A DNA stretch of 64,000 nt from Cordilura impudica. Lineage: Eukaryota; Arthropoda; Insecta; Diptera; Scathophagidae. The translations under genes and the position numbers were made by a program. The stretch covers positions 162,668,865 through 162,732,864 of the forward strand of contig OY821519.1 of assembly GCA_963682025.1 (NCBI GenBank). The letters are read 5' to 3'. The notes below the pieces were generated by a model. It ran no database searches. It was not told the DNA's origin and was given only the letters and a program-made list of their open reading frames with translations. This document shows, piece by piece, positions 45,901 to 57,900 of this stretch; within the stretch, counting starts at the first letter, position 1, and every line of letters begins with the position of its first letter.

Positions 45901-48900
45901 TGATTTTGAATTAAATTATGTTAATAAAATAAATTTTCATTTATTGGCTTCAAATACTACTACCTGGGAATTATTATCGGACTTCAATGTTTTGGGTTTT
46001 ACCTTGCCTACCACGAAGTAAAATTTTGAAGTCATCATGAACACTGGTTCAAATTAGAGATGCCAAACGCAAAAACCCAAATGTCTCAAAAATTTTAAAT
46101 AAAATAATTTGTTATCTTTATTTTCTGAAAAACTTAAAATTTTCATCCAAAAAAATTCTGAAAAATAATATATAAATAACATTCTCTTCAAATTGCGCTT
46201 TATTTATGTAACAATTTTTATGTTAGCAATTCTTGAATAACTTTGAGGTTTTCTAAACTTCATGGAATTTAAATTAATATTTTCTTATCCTGAAATGCAA
46301 TTAATGTCTCCTCAATCGCAATATTTTTTTTTTAATTTCAGTTGATTTTTTAAATGTAAACATATTTGGTGTTTTCTGAATTTCAATTTGTGTTTAAAGA
46401 ATAAAATTTATATTTTAAAAATTCAATTGATGTCTTCTAAATTTTAAGTTGTTATTTCCGACGTTTTAATATGGTTTTCTGAAATTCAATTGATATTTTC
46501 TAATTTATAATTGGAAATCTGAATTCCAATTTTTAGAATTGATATTTTCTTAAATTTGAATGGAAAATTTAAAAGGTCCAATTTTGTATTTATGTCAATA
46601 GTAGTGCTTTAGTAATTATAAACAATTTTTAAAAATTATATGTAATCGCAATCAGATATTTTGTAGGTAAAGCAGAATAATAATTTTATATATCTATGTA
46701 GAACTGTTTTGAAAGCAAAAAAACTCATTGATGAACTCGGTAACTCTATTTTGTAAACACAACAAAAAGTTAATATGCCAAACTTATGGTCATATTTGTA
46801 AAAGAATAATGGAAAAACGCCAGCCCTGTGTATACTCTTAACATTGTTAGGTTTGATATCTAATTGAAAATGTTGATATTCATGTTAAAATAGAAATAAC
46901 GATTGCAAAGCTAATTAAAACAAAAATTGCGGCGCCATCTACTGTGGCATAGCAACACTGAGCGAAATTAAGTTTGATTCTAATTGAAAATGTTGACATT
47001 CATCTTAAAATAGAAATAACGATTACAAAGCTAATCAGAACAATAATTGTGGTGCCATCTACTGTCGCATAGTCACACTGAGCAAAATGAAGTGACACTT
47101 TGTTAATGCAAAAGAAATGTATTTTCCCTAAAACAAAATACATATTAGAGAATTTTATATAAATAAAATAATATACCGATTTATTTCCAACATGCGGTTA
47201 TTATGAATATACATGTATAGAATATATGTGTATTATTCTGCTATTTAATATACCTATACATATGTATGTATGTAAAAAGTAAAAGGATATTAAAATGTTT
47301 TCAAACTTCTATTTAATTAAAACACACACTTTTTTAATGTGATTGTTTACTTGTTACAATCCAATGAATAATGATAAATGATTCTCTTTATTATGTTTTT
47401 ATTTCTTTTTATATTAATAATAATATAAAACCAGAATAAACAAAATATACATACATACATACATGTAGGTTTGTTTGTTTTCTCTGTGTTATACTCCGAA
47501 AGCATAACACAGCAGAAATCACGAAAACAACCAACAACAATTTCGTGGTATGGTGCTAATGTTTATAACTCAAAACATTCGCTGTATCGGCAATTGTATA
47601 GTTCAATGCACAGCGTATGGGCATTGAACTTTAATGTAGTTCCGTGTCAGCGAATGTTTTGTAATTGCACATATTTTGGACAACTTTATTTAGTAGTGAC
47701 TAAATAAAGTTATCGTGCACCTTATGAATGCAATTATGCTACATACATATGTATATGTAAATATTACACACAAAAAATACAACATCAAAAGTTATTTTCG
47801 TGTTTTTCCTTAAATAAATTAATACATAAAATTTTGTTTGGTAAATTTACATTGCTTTTATTTTATTAACAACTAGGTAGTTTAACATTATCTACTTTAG
47901 ATGTTGGTGAATTTTTACTGCCTTTATATTAACTCGTATTGTCTGCTTTTCGAAAAAATTTTGGATTGATTTTTAACCCCTTTCCCACGACCCAATCGAT
48001 CTGAAACTTTGCAGGCTCGTGGCGATGACAAAAATGGTCTAATAATTTTTTTAGTGATGCCAAAACAATGGAAACTTTAAAATTTTTCTACCAAAGTTGA
48101 TAAAAAAAAGTGCAAAGGGTTAGTTTTTATAATATTACTACCACAACGACCACAAAAACAACAAGTCCAGCTATGACAACAATATAGCATTTAGAATAAC
48201 AACAAGAACAATATATCAATGCCTGAATTGGCTTTCATTAAAGTTGACAAAAGTTGAAGTTGGGCTATATTTGTGGTCTTCAACCTATAAAAACAATAAA
48301 ATATTAATTTTTTTTATTGAAATTTTATTTATCAAAATACTTCTTACATTTTTATGTAAACTCCCGTCTGGTTTGCAAGGGAAATTTTTTGAGGGAAGAA
48401 ACCAAATTCAAGTGCGTTGAACATAAATACTTTTTTCCCATCGAATTTGTTTTCCGAAGAAATATTTATTCATAATAGGGGAACAGGGCGAAGTGAGATA
48501 TTTCATGCGGAATTTTGGTTAAGAATTGGGCTGAATATAAACTTTATTCTTTAAACATAAATTAAAATTAAAAAATACCTAATTTGTTTACACCTAAAAA
48601 AAATTACTGAAATTAAAAAATTCAAGAAACATTTATATAGAATTTCTAGAAATATCAATTGCTGATAAGAAAACAATATAAATTCAAAAAAATATTAAAT
48701 GAAAACCTCAACTGATATTTCATTTTTAAACGAAAGAACAAATTTTCATTAAAAAATTACAACTAATTGATGAGAATTTTATTTATATTACATGCTATAC
48801 ATTACTTTGCAGCCGATTTACTGTAATGAATTCATGAGAAATCAGATCAAACAAGTAAGTGTTAAGTTTGGCTGTGTCGAATACTTTTAGTACGTGAGTT

Positions 48901-51900
48901 TTTTAAATAAGAAAAAACAAGTAAGAAGATACCCTATACCATACGTTTAGAGACCCTATCTCTTAGGCCCTACTAACTGGATATAGAAAATAAGCATAAA
49001 CCAAATTTGTGTGGGATTTTTATTAATTTTTTTGGCTGTAGATATGAAAAAGTTCATATTGGATGCTCTATCTATATGGGGACTAGGCCCAAAAATGGAA
49101 CGATCCTGACTATGTTTTGTTAAGTCTCTTGTACTTTGCAAAAATATATACAAAAAAAATTTGAGAAGAATCAGTGCAATATTTTTGTTTTTTGATAGAT
49201 TTAAGTGAAGATCGGGAAGCAGCTCCATATGGGGCCTATGACTAAGAGTTCTCCCATAGGGATCATTTTTAGACTACTCATTAATGGATGTAATAAACGC
49301 ATACAAACCCAATTTGAGTAAGATCTATATGACAATTTGGATCTTATGGCAACTTATGTCGATTTCATAGGAGTCATTTGTATGGGGGCTAGGTCTGAAC
49401 ATGGACCGATTCCCACCAATTTCAATAGCGTTCATCCTATAGCCAATGAAAGCTTACATACCAAATTTGATCAAAATATATTCATATTTGCGACCTGCAG
49501 TTTGATTAAAAGGTTTACATGGACACACAGACGGACGGACATCGTTAAATCGAATCAGTAAGTGGTTCTGATTCGATCGGTATAATTAAAGATGGGTCTA
49601 GGTCAAATATTTTTGGTAGTTAAAAACAGCAGCGCAAAGTCATTATACCCAAGTGGTATAGTATAGGGTATAATTATAGTCGGTCTAGACCGACTATACG
49701 ATACCCTATACCATGCGTTTAGAGACCCTATCTCTCAGGCCCAACTAACTGGACATAGAAAATAAGCATAAACCAAATTTGAGTGGGATTTTTATTAATT
49801 TTTTCTGCTGTAGATTTGAAAAAGTTCATATCGCATGCTATATCTATATGGAGACTAGGCCCAAAAATGGACCGATCCTGACCATGTTTGGTAAAGTCTC
49901 TTGTATTTTGCAAAAATATATACAAACCAAATTTGAGAAAAATCTGTGCATTATTTTTGTTTTTTTTTTTAAATAGATTTAAGTGAAGATCGGGAAGCAG
50001 CTGTATATGGGGCCTATGACTAAGAGTTATCCAATAGGGATCATTTTTGGACTACTGATTAATGGAAGTAATATATACATACAAACCCAATTTGACTAAC
50101 ATTTTTATGTTGATTTGGATCTTATGGCAATATATGTTGATTTCATAGGGGTAATTTGTATGGGGGCTAGGTCTGAACATGGACCGATTCGCACCAATTT
50201 CAACAGTGTTCATCCCATGGCCGATAGGAGATCAGATACCAAATTTCATCAAAATATATTCATATTTGCGACCTGCAGTTTGATTACAAGCTTTACATGG
50301 ACACACAGACGGAAGGACGGATGGACGGACGGTCATCGTTAAATCAAATCAGAAAGTGATTCTGATTCGATCGGTATAATTAAAGATGGGTGTAGGTCAA
50401 ATATTTTTGGTTGTTACAAACAGCAGCACAAAGACATTATACCCAAACCACATAGTGGTATAGGGTATAAAAACACGGTTTGTTGTTGAGTTCACTTGCT
50501 CTTTGAAGTAAAAACTGACTATTTTTAATTTTACTTCTCTATATATTATTGTTACAATGGTTACTAAAAACTAATTTAATTGATTCAGCATAAGTGTGTT
50601 TTGTTTCCGTTCAGTGGTAACAAAAAAAACTTATGTATATTCATATTGGTTTATTCTTGGGAAATATATGTTTGTTTATTACTTATAATAATTTCGTCGG
50701 TTTAGCATAAGTGTGTTTTGTTTCCGTTAATGATATTGGTAACAAAACAAACTTATGTATGTTGCCCTTAACTTATTCCAGGAAAAATGTCTGTAAATTT
50801 GGTTTTAATAAAAGAAATATTTTGGTGTTTTGCATTTTCGTTGTGAGAACGGAAATGCAAAAATTTGTTTTGTGACAATTCCCGCGAATTGTGAAATAAT
50901 TTAATTTGGTTAAAAGAAATATTTTGAATAATTGCATTTTCGTTATGAGAACGGAAATGCAATTTGTTTTGTGACAATTCCCGTGAATTGTGAAATTATT
51001 TTAAATAATATTGGCTCGTGCCAAGGGAATGATGGGAGACATCATAACACCCCCACCGTTAGTTTGAGGCTCCGACGAAATCTTAAATATTTGTTTTGGT
51101 CTTAGAATATATATAATAATTAGAATTATAATGCTTAAAACAATAACAATGTCAACACTAAAACTTATAGTTTTTGTTTTTGTAGCATGGTATAGTATTT
51201 GTTTCAAGTTTTCTTCATATTTTATTTGTTTTAAAAACAGTTTTATATCATTAAAAGTTACATTTTTGATATTTTTATTTTTTGTTGAAATATTTGGTAT
51301 GATTATTTTATCTTTTATTCTTAAATTAACATTAGTAAAATTTTTATTGCTAGTAATAATTTTACAATTTTCGAATTTAATTAGAAAAGTTCCTTTTATT
51401 CGGAATTCATTATTATTACAATTATGTTCAAAGTTTTGATAATAATTTTTAAATATTAGTATTTCAGGAAGTACTTCTATTACTTCTTCTATATTGGAAT
51501 TTTCCATGAGGCAATTTGCCTCTTTGTATTTTAATATATCTTGTATGCAATTGTTCTTTATTCTAATTAAAATCTTCTCTAAATTTTCCTTAAAAATGGG
51601 TTCATAAATATTCCCGTTATTGTCAACAAGTACTACGTGGGGCTCCAATGCAAGTGTCCTATTCTCAGGGTTTGGAATTGGCTCGAAAGAAATCTTGGAA
51701 AGGGTGTTCCTAGAGTATTTTGGTATTTTGAAAATTAGTAATATATTCTTGTCCTGTAATGCTACGGAAGTCTTGATGTTTGTATAGCTGTCAAAATCTG
51801 TTATTAGGTCCATTTCTTTTGGGGTCAAAACGTCTGTTGGGATAATTCCTAGTTTACTCGAGAAAATTATTTGCTCTATGTCGTCAATGTGGTCACGTAG

Positions 51901-54900
51901 TAGTGCTATGTCATTATTGATTTGGTAGACGTGTCCCATAAATAGTACTTCATACTCTAACGTTGCTATTTTGTTCTGAAAAACGTTTTTGAATTGGTAT
52001 AGGTATTTTCCTATGTGTTCCTGTTGGGTGTTGATGTGGTCTGTTATATTCCTAATCTGTAGTGAAAAAAAATTGTTGATTTGTGTTATTTATAGTTATT
52101 TATTTTGTCTACGAAAAGTCCGTTATCCTTGTTAAGTTGTCTCAGTGAATTGTTAATGTGGTCCTCATCTTCGCTGTCCATTGTCCCTGCTACAATTTTC
52201 AATCCTTTCCCTAATATATTAATTAGTCCCCGTTTCTGTCTAAAGTGTGGATTCAAGTTTTGTATTTGGCCCTGAGTATCGCCAAGTTCTTGTCAACGGT
52301 GTCCTGTAGTGTTTTTGAGTCTGTCGTGGCAGTTCCCAGTATTGCTATTTTGTCTGTAATTAACTTGAGTGTATCTTCGTACACAGTTATATTAATTATG
52401 TGTACTATCTTGGAGTGATGTTCTATTGGTCTGACTTCGTCTAATTTGATCGGCGTGTATCCGTTATTGTTGGTTAGGTACTGAATATCTATATATCTTG
52501 CATTCGTAGATATGAAAAGTGTCAATATTAAAGTCCAAGTCGTCATCTAAAAGAAAATAAAATTAAAACTGGGTTATTTTCCTTACAAAAAGAAAAGATT
52601 TTTTCTTCTTTTACTTAAACCCATGCCTTTGATTTTTCTTTCTCAACTAATATAGGCAAATATATGTAGATGTATGTGTAGTGGTAATATATATATACAT
52701 AACTATTTAGTCTACTCTTAATTAGATTATATAAAGGTTTATTAAAATTCGATCCGTAAGCTAATTTGTGCCCGTCATTATCTTTAGTCCTTTTCCGAGT
52801 TCATTTACCAGTCCTCGTTTAGTCCTAAAATGGGGATTTCAATTTTTTTTTTTTTTCAATTATATATTCTTCTTTTATTTACATATTTTAACAAATTTGA
52901 TATTTACATATGAGATCTTATCTTTACATATAGATATTGCAACAAATAATATATAGGATCTAAAGACATTAAATAGTTTTTATTTTATTTTTTAATGATT
53001 TTTAAAGGAAAATGGGAGGAAAAAACCTTTATATGATTTAATAAATTCAAATACTATCTGAAAATATTTATATGCTTATAGAAGGTTTATTAGAAATAAT
53101 AGACCTCTATAAGCATATAATTTTCAATTTGGTGATTTCTTTTTAATTTTACGTTATTTCTCTACATTCTCTTATCAGTGGGTAAGAGGAATTTTCAATT
53201 TTGGCAAAGTAATTATTGTTAATCCTTGTTATGAAATCGATAATTTTTTCATAACCTGTTTCTTCATGAAGAAGATTTGTAGGATACCTCCAGGGCTTTT
53301 TATTTATCATTTTAAGACATTGTTTTGTATAATTTGTAAGCGTTTTAGGTGGCAGTTGGAAGCGTCACTCCAAATAGGACACGCGTATGTTCACATCGGC
53401 CTTATAACACTTTTGAAGAGTAGATTTTTGTTTTTGGGGTTTAGAAATGACCTTCTATTTAGTAGTGGCCATAATGCTTTAAATGATTTTATAGCTTTTT
53501 GACACGTAGCCATAATATGTTGTTTAAAAGTAAGCTTTTTGTCCAAGACAACTCCGAGATATTTGACATGATTAAGTACATTTATGGTATTATTTCCAAT
53601 ATGAAGATGACGTCTTGGCAGTCTTTTGGGAGATTTGTTGAACGGAAAAATAATTGCTTGGGTCTTGTTTGGATTAATTTTGATTTTCCATATGTGAAAA
53701 TATTTACTGCAATTAACAAGTCCCTTTTCCATTTTCTTCAGGAGTGTACTTGTAAGTTTGTTTGAAGAAATTAACGCAGTATCATCTGCGTAGTAAGCAA
53801 CTTTCATATATTTCGGAACTTTGAAATCGGATGTATATATCGAGTAAAGCAATGGCGACAAGACTGATCCTTGAGGTAACCCTGTGGTAATGGTTTTTGG
53901 AGATGATGTTTCATTATTAATCGCAACTTTAAAGCTTCTGCCGTGAATGAAATCTGAAATAAGTTTGCATAAATATTTTGGTATCTTTGCATCAAGAAGT
54001 TTAAATACTAGGCCATTATGCCAAACGGTGTCAAACGCTTTTTCGATATCCAACAATATTAGACCCGTTGAACGTTTATTGTTTTTATTGCTGATTATTT
54101 GATTTTTAATTCTGTTTATTTGGTGAGTAGTGCTATGCCCTTTTTTAAATCCAAATTGTTCTTTAGCAACAATAGAATTGGTCGTTACAAATTCACTAAG
54201 ACGAGATTGTAGTATTTTTTCAAATATTTTACCTAAGTTACTTAATAAACTAATAGGTCTGTAGCTGTTTGGGTTATTTTTTTGGCTTGCTAGGTTTGTT
54301 AATAGCTTTAACCTTAGCATTTTTGAAATGGTTAGGGAAATAGTTGAGTTTGATGCAGCTGTTAAATATTATAACCAGTAATTTTAGAGCTTTGAGTGGT
54401 AGTTTCTTTAAGAGCAGGTTGGGAACATTGTCAAAACCAGGAGATTTTGAGGGTTTTATTGATGAGACAATATTCATTACTTCTTCTAGAGATGTATAAA
54501 TTGCTGACTCAGAACTGGGATTTTCCTTCTCAAAATTATTTACTGTTCTATTTATTACTATATCCGCTGAGTGGTTGTAATTCGAAGTGAGGTTATTTGC
54601 TTTGACAAATGTATTTGCCAGGACTTCAGCCTTGTCCTTATCAGATATTATCCTTGTATTTCCAACCTCAAGGTGAGAGATTTGATTTTTTCCTTTTCCT
54701 AGCAAGTTCCTGCTTATTCTCCAAAATGATTTATCACCTGGTTTTAAATTGGATAATAATTGACACCATTTCTTATTGCGTTCCGAATTAATACTTTTAT
54801 CAATCATGTTAGTTAGAAACTTATTACATTGATTATAAAAAGTTTGCTCGGCTATATTTGAAGATCGTTGGCTTTTTCTTTTAAAGCTTCGTCTTAGTTT

Positions 54901-57900
54901 AATATATTTCACAGTACTTTCTGATAATGTGAAATTATTTTGTTGAGTTATTTTAGGTGTAGACACATCCCTTGCTTCGAAAACTACATTTATAAATATT
55001 TGTATTTCCCGATCAATTACTACTTTGGTATTGCATATATCTGAATTTAACTTGATTTTATTGACTAAAAAATTCATATAAATGTTCCAGTTGGTTGCAC
55101 TATAATCATAATAATTGAGGTCAACCTGCAAGGCCATTGATCCTTTAAGTGTACATATAATGGGGCGATGGTCTGATGGTATTTCGTAATCCATTGTTTT
55201 TACGTCTATATTTAAAGAGGAATTGCTTAAAATAATATCGACTGTGGATGCTTCGCGATTGTGTTGATGGGGGAATAGGGTTGGACTATTAGGATAGTGA
55301 ATAAAAAAATTGCTTGATTGCTGTAGGTTGTTGAGTGCGATTCCTGCAGTATTATTTGAACGGCAATTCCAAGAACAATGTTTGGCATTTAGGTCACCAA
55401 AAACTATATATTCTTTAGTGGAAGGTGTTAGGTTCAAGATATCAGCACAGAAGTTATGGGTAAATCTTGGTGAATATAACGAAGATGCAACAATAGGTCT
55501 ATTATTTATAATAACTTCAATTGAGATGTTTTCGATTGATGAGGTGTTTGATATAAAGAGGTTTTTATGTGCGACAGATTTATGGATTAACAGAGCTACT
55601 GCTCCTCCTCTTGCATCTGTTATGTCACTTCTATATAAATAATAATTTTTAAAATATGGTCTATGATTTTCTAAAAAAAAAAGTTTCATTCAAAGGCGCT
55701 ATTTTAATATTTTCTCGTTCAATTAGTATCTCAAATTGTTTTAATTCAGAAAAGTTTGAAATGCCATTAGCATTCAAGTGAAGCGTTTTGAATTCGTTTA
55801 AATTAGTATAGTCCAAGGGCGTATTTCATCATTGACATTACAACTTCGATTTGTTGTACTTTTGAAGTGCACCTATGCAAATCATCCATAGCTGTAGTGA
55901 AAATATCAAAAAGCTCATCGATGCTAAATAAATCGTTGTTTGTTTTCAGCTGGTTAGCATATGTAGCTTTGCTGTTATTATTGATGTTATTGTTACAATT
56001 TGTGTTGCTGTTTCTTAAATTAGGGAAATCTCCCACTTTAAATTGAAAAGAGTTATTTTGTTGTTGTCTGCTTTTATTCTGACTTTTAGAAGTAACTCTT
56101 GTTAAAGTTTCCAAATAGAGAGAACGTAACGGACAGTTGATGTCGCTTGCAGAGTGATCAGTTCTCTCTTTTCCATGTTTTTTGCAATTCAAGCATGTAA
56201 AAACAGCTGGTCTTTTTATACCCTATACCACTATGTGGTTTGGGTATAATGACTTTGTGCTGCTGTTTGTAACTACCAAAAATATTTGACATAGATCCAT
56301 CTTTTATTATACCGATCGAATCAGAAACACTTTCTGATTCGATTTAACAATGTCCGTCCGTCCGTCCGTCTGTGTGTTCATGTAAACCTTGTAATCAAAC
56401 TGCAGGTCGCAAATATGAATATATTTTGACGGAATTGGGAATATAAGCTTTTGTCGGCCATAGGATGAACGCTATTGAAATTGGTGAAAATCGGCCCATG
56501 TTCAGACCTAGCCCCCATACAAATGACCCCTATGAAATCGACATATATTGCCATAAGATCCAAATTGTCATAAAGATCTAACTCAAATTGGGTTTGTATG
56601 CGTTTATTACATCCATTAATGAGAAGTCCAAAAATGATCCCTATGGGACAACTCTTAGTCATAGGCCCCATATAGAGCTGCTTCCCGATCTTCACTTAAA
56701 TCTATCAAATAACAAAAATATTGCACTGATTCTTCTCAAACTTTGTTTGTATCTATTTTTGCAAAATACAAGAGACTTTACGAAACATGGTCAGGATCGA
56801 TCCATTTTTGGGCCTAGTCCCCATATAGTTATAGCATCCGATATGAACTTTTTCATATCTGCAGCCAAAAAAATTAATAAAAATCCCACTCAAATTTGGT
56901 TTATGCTTATTTTCTATATCCAGTTAGTTGGGCCTAAGAGATAGGGTCCCTAAACGCATGGTATAGGGTATCGTATAGTCGGTCTAGACCGACTATAATT
57001 TTCTTACTTTTTTCTTTTGTGTTAAACGGACACACACTTGTATGATGTTGTTCTGCACATATCATACATGCAGCACTTCGATGGCAATGTTCACCGCCAC
57101 GGCCATACATTAAGCAGTTCCAGCATTGAGTTGGTTTGTTCCTGGATTTCGATTTGTATTTTTTCCAAGAAATTATAATATTGGAAATTGTTCGTACATT
57201 TTTTAAGGCAGTTGGGTTAAAATTTATACGAACAAAGTGAACTTTGTAAACTGCATTATTGTTTGAACTGAATTTGGTGACTATTTTAGTTACGGGAGAA
57301 GGGGATAGGTTGTAGTTTTTTAGCTCCTTGAAGATTTCCTAAGAGTTTATGCGGGGTAAACCGTGTAAGAAGGTGGTGTATAACCTATTTTCTTTGGAGC
57401 CATAAGAATGAAACTCCATCTTACTCTCTTTAAGTGTTTGCTTGTAGCATTCGTACATTTTTTACTTGGAGCAAATATTTTGGTACCAATTGAAGTACGT
57501 TTGAATATACAATCCTTACCAAGCAGCTTTTGTATTTCTGTAAATGAAGCGTTAGCTTCTACAACAATGGGTGGAGGTTTGTGTTCCTTAACATCGTTAA
57601 TATTTGATACGGGAGTTACGTCCATATCATTGAGGCCAGCAAGCAGGCTAAATATGTTGCTTGAAGTTGACGCAATGTTCGAGTTAACAAAACCCGGAGG
57701 AAGTTTTGTCATCTTCTTGTTGGCAAGGAGCTTTCTTTTTGATGATGATTAGGCCCCTCGGCCATCGCTAAATTATTATTCCTGTTTTAAGCTGGATTGT
57801 CTACCACGTGAATTCAAATGAGATCAAGAATAAACAATTGCAAAAACAAAAGTATACACTTGTTTTTAATTTTAAATAGTTGTACTCTAAGCGCTTTAAT

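Larger units (their letters stand above)
37001..46748. repeat. tandem array of four ~2.45 kb units
   Basis: Units at 37001-39397 (2397 bp), 39398-41848 (2451), 41849-44299 (2451) and 44300-46748 (2449), almost identical over their full length. Each begins TTTTTGATATATAAGTG in a Vac14 intron and carries the Vac14 C-terminal exon fragment. A CAGCCCAATT element follows, then a mini-me end and 1.3 kb of unidentified sequence ending GGTAACTCTA. Unit 1 lacks about 54 bp of the mini-me end (near 38030). The array is continuous with Vac14 copy 2 on the left and ends in unique sequence at 46749. Confidence 0.93.
52841..57850 (-). mobile_element. Jockey-clade LINE, near full length, copy 1
   Basis: Minus-strand non-LTR retrotransposon. 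It has a T-run at 52841-52856 (the poly-A tail), a 3' UTR, ORF2 (53149-55800), ORF1 (55803-57712, interrupted by GTCY element E6), and a probable 5' UTR beyond 57712 whose end is not fixed. A second copy in the same orientation lies at 61784-64000. The clade is set by the RT motifs YYADDTALIS and GLPQGSVLSPLLYSIYTSD. Confidence 0.85.

Noticed and set aside
47471..47707. 78-codon frame with mixed composition as a host gene
   Set aside because: No recognisable domain, no splice context and no second copy. Length is compatible with chance.
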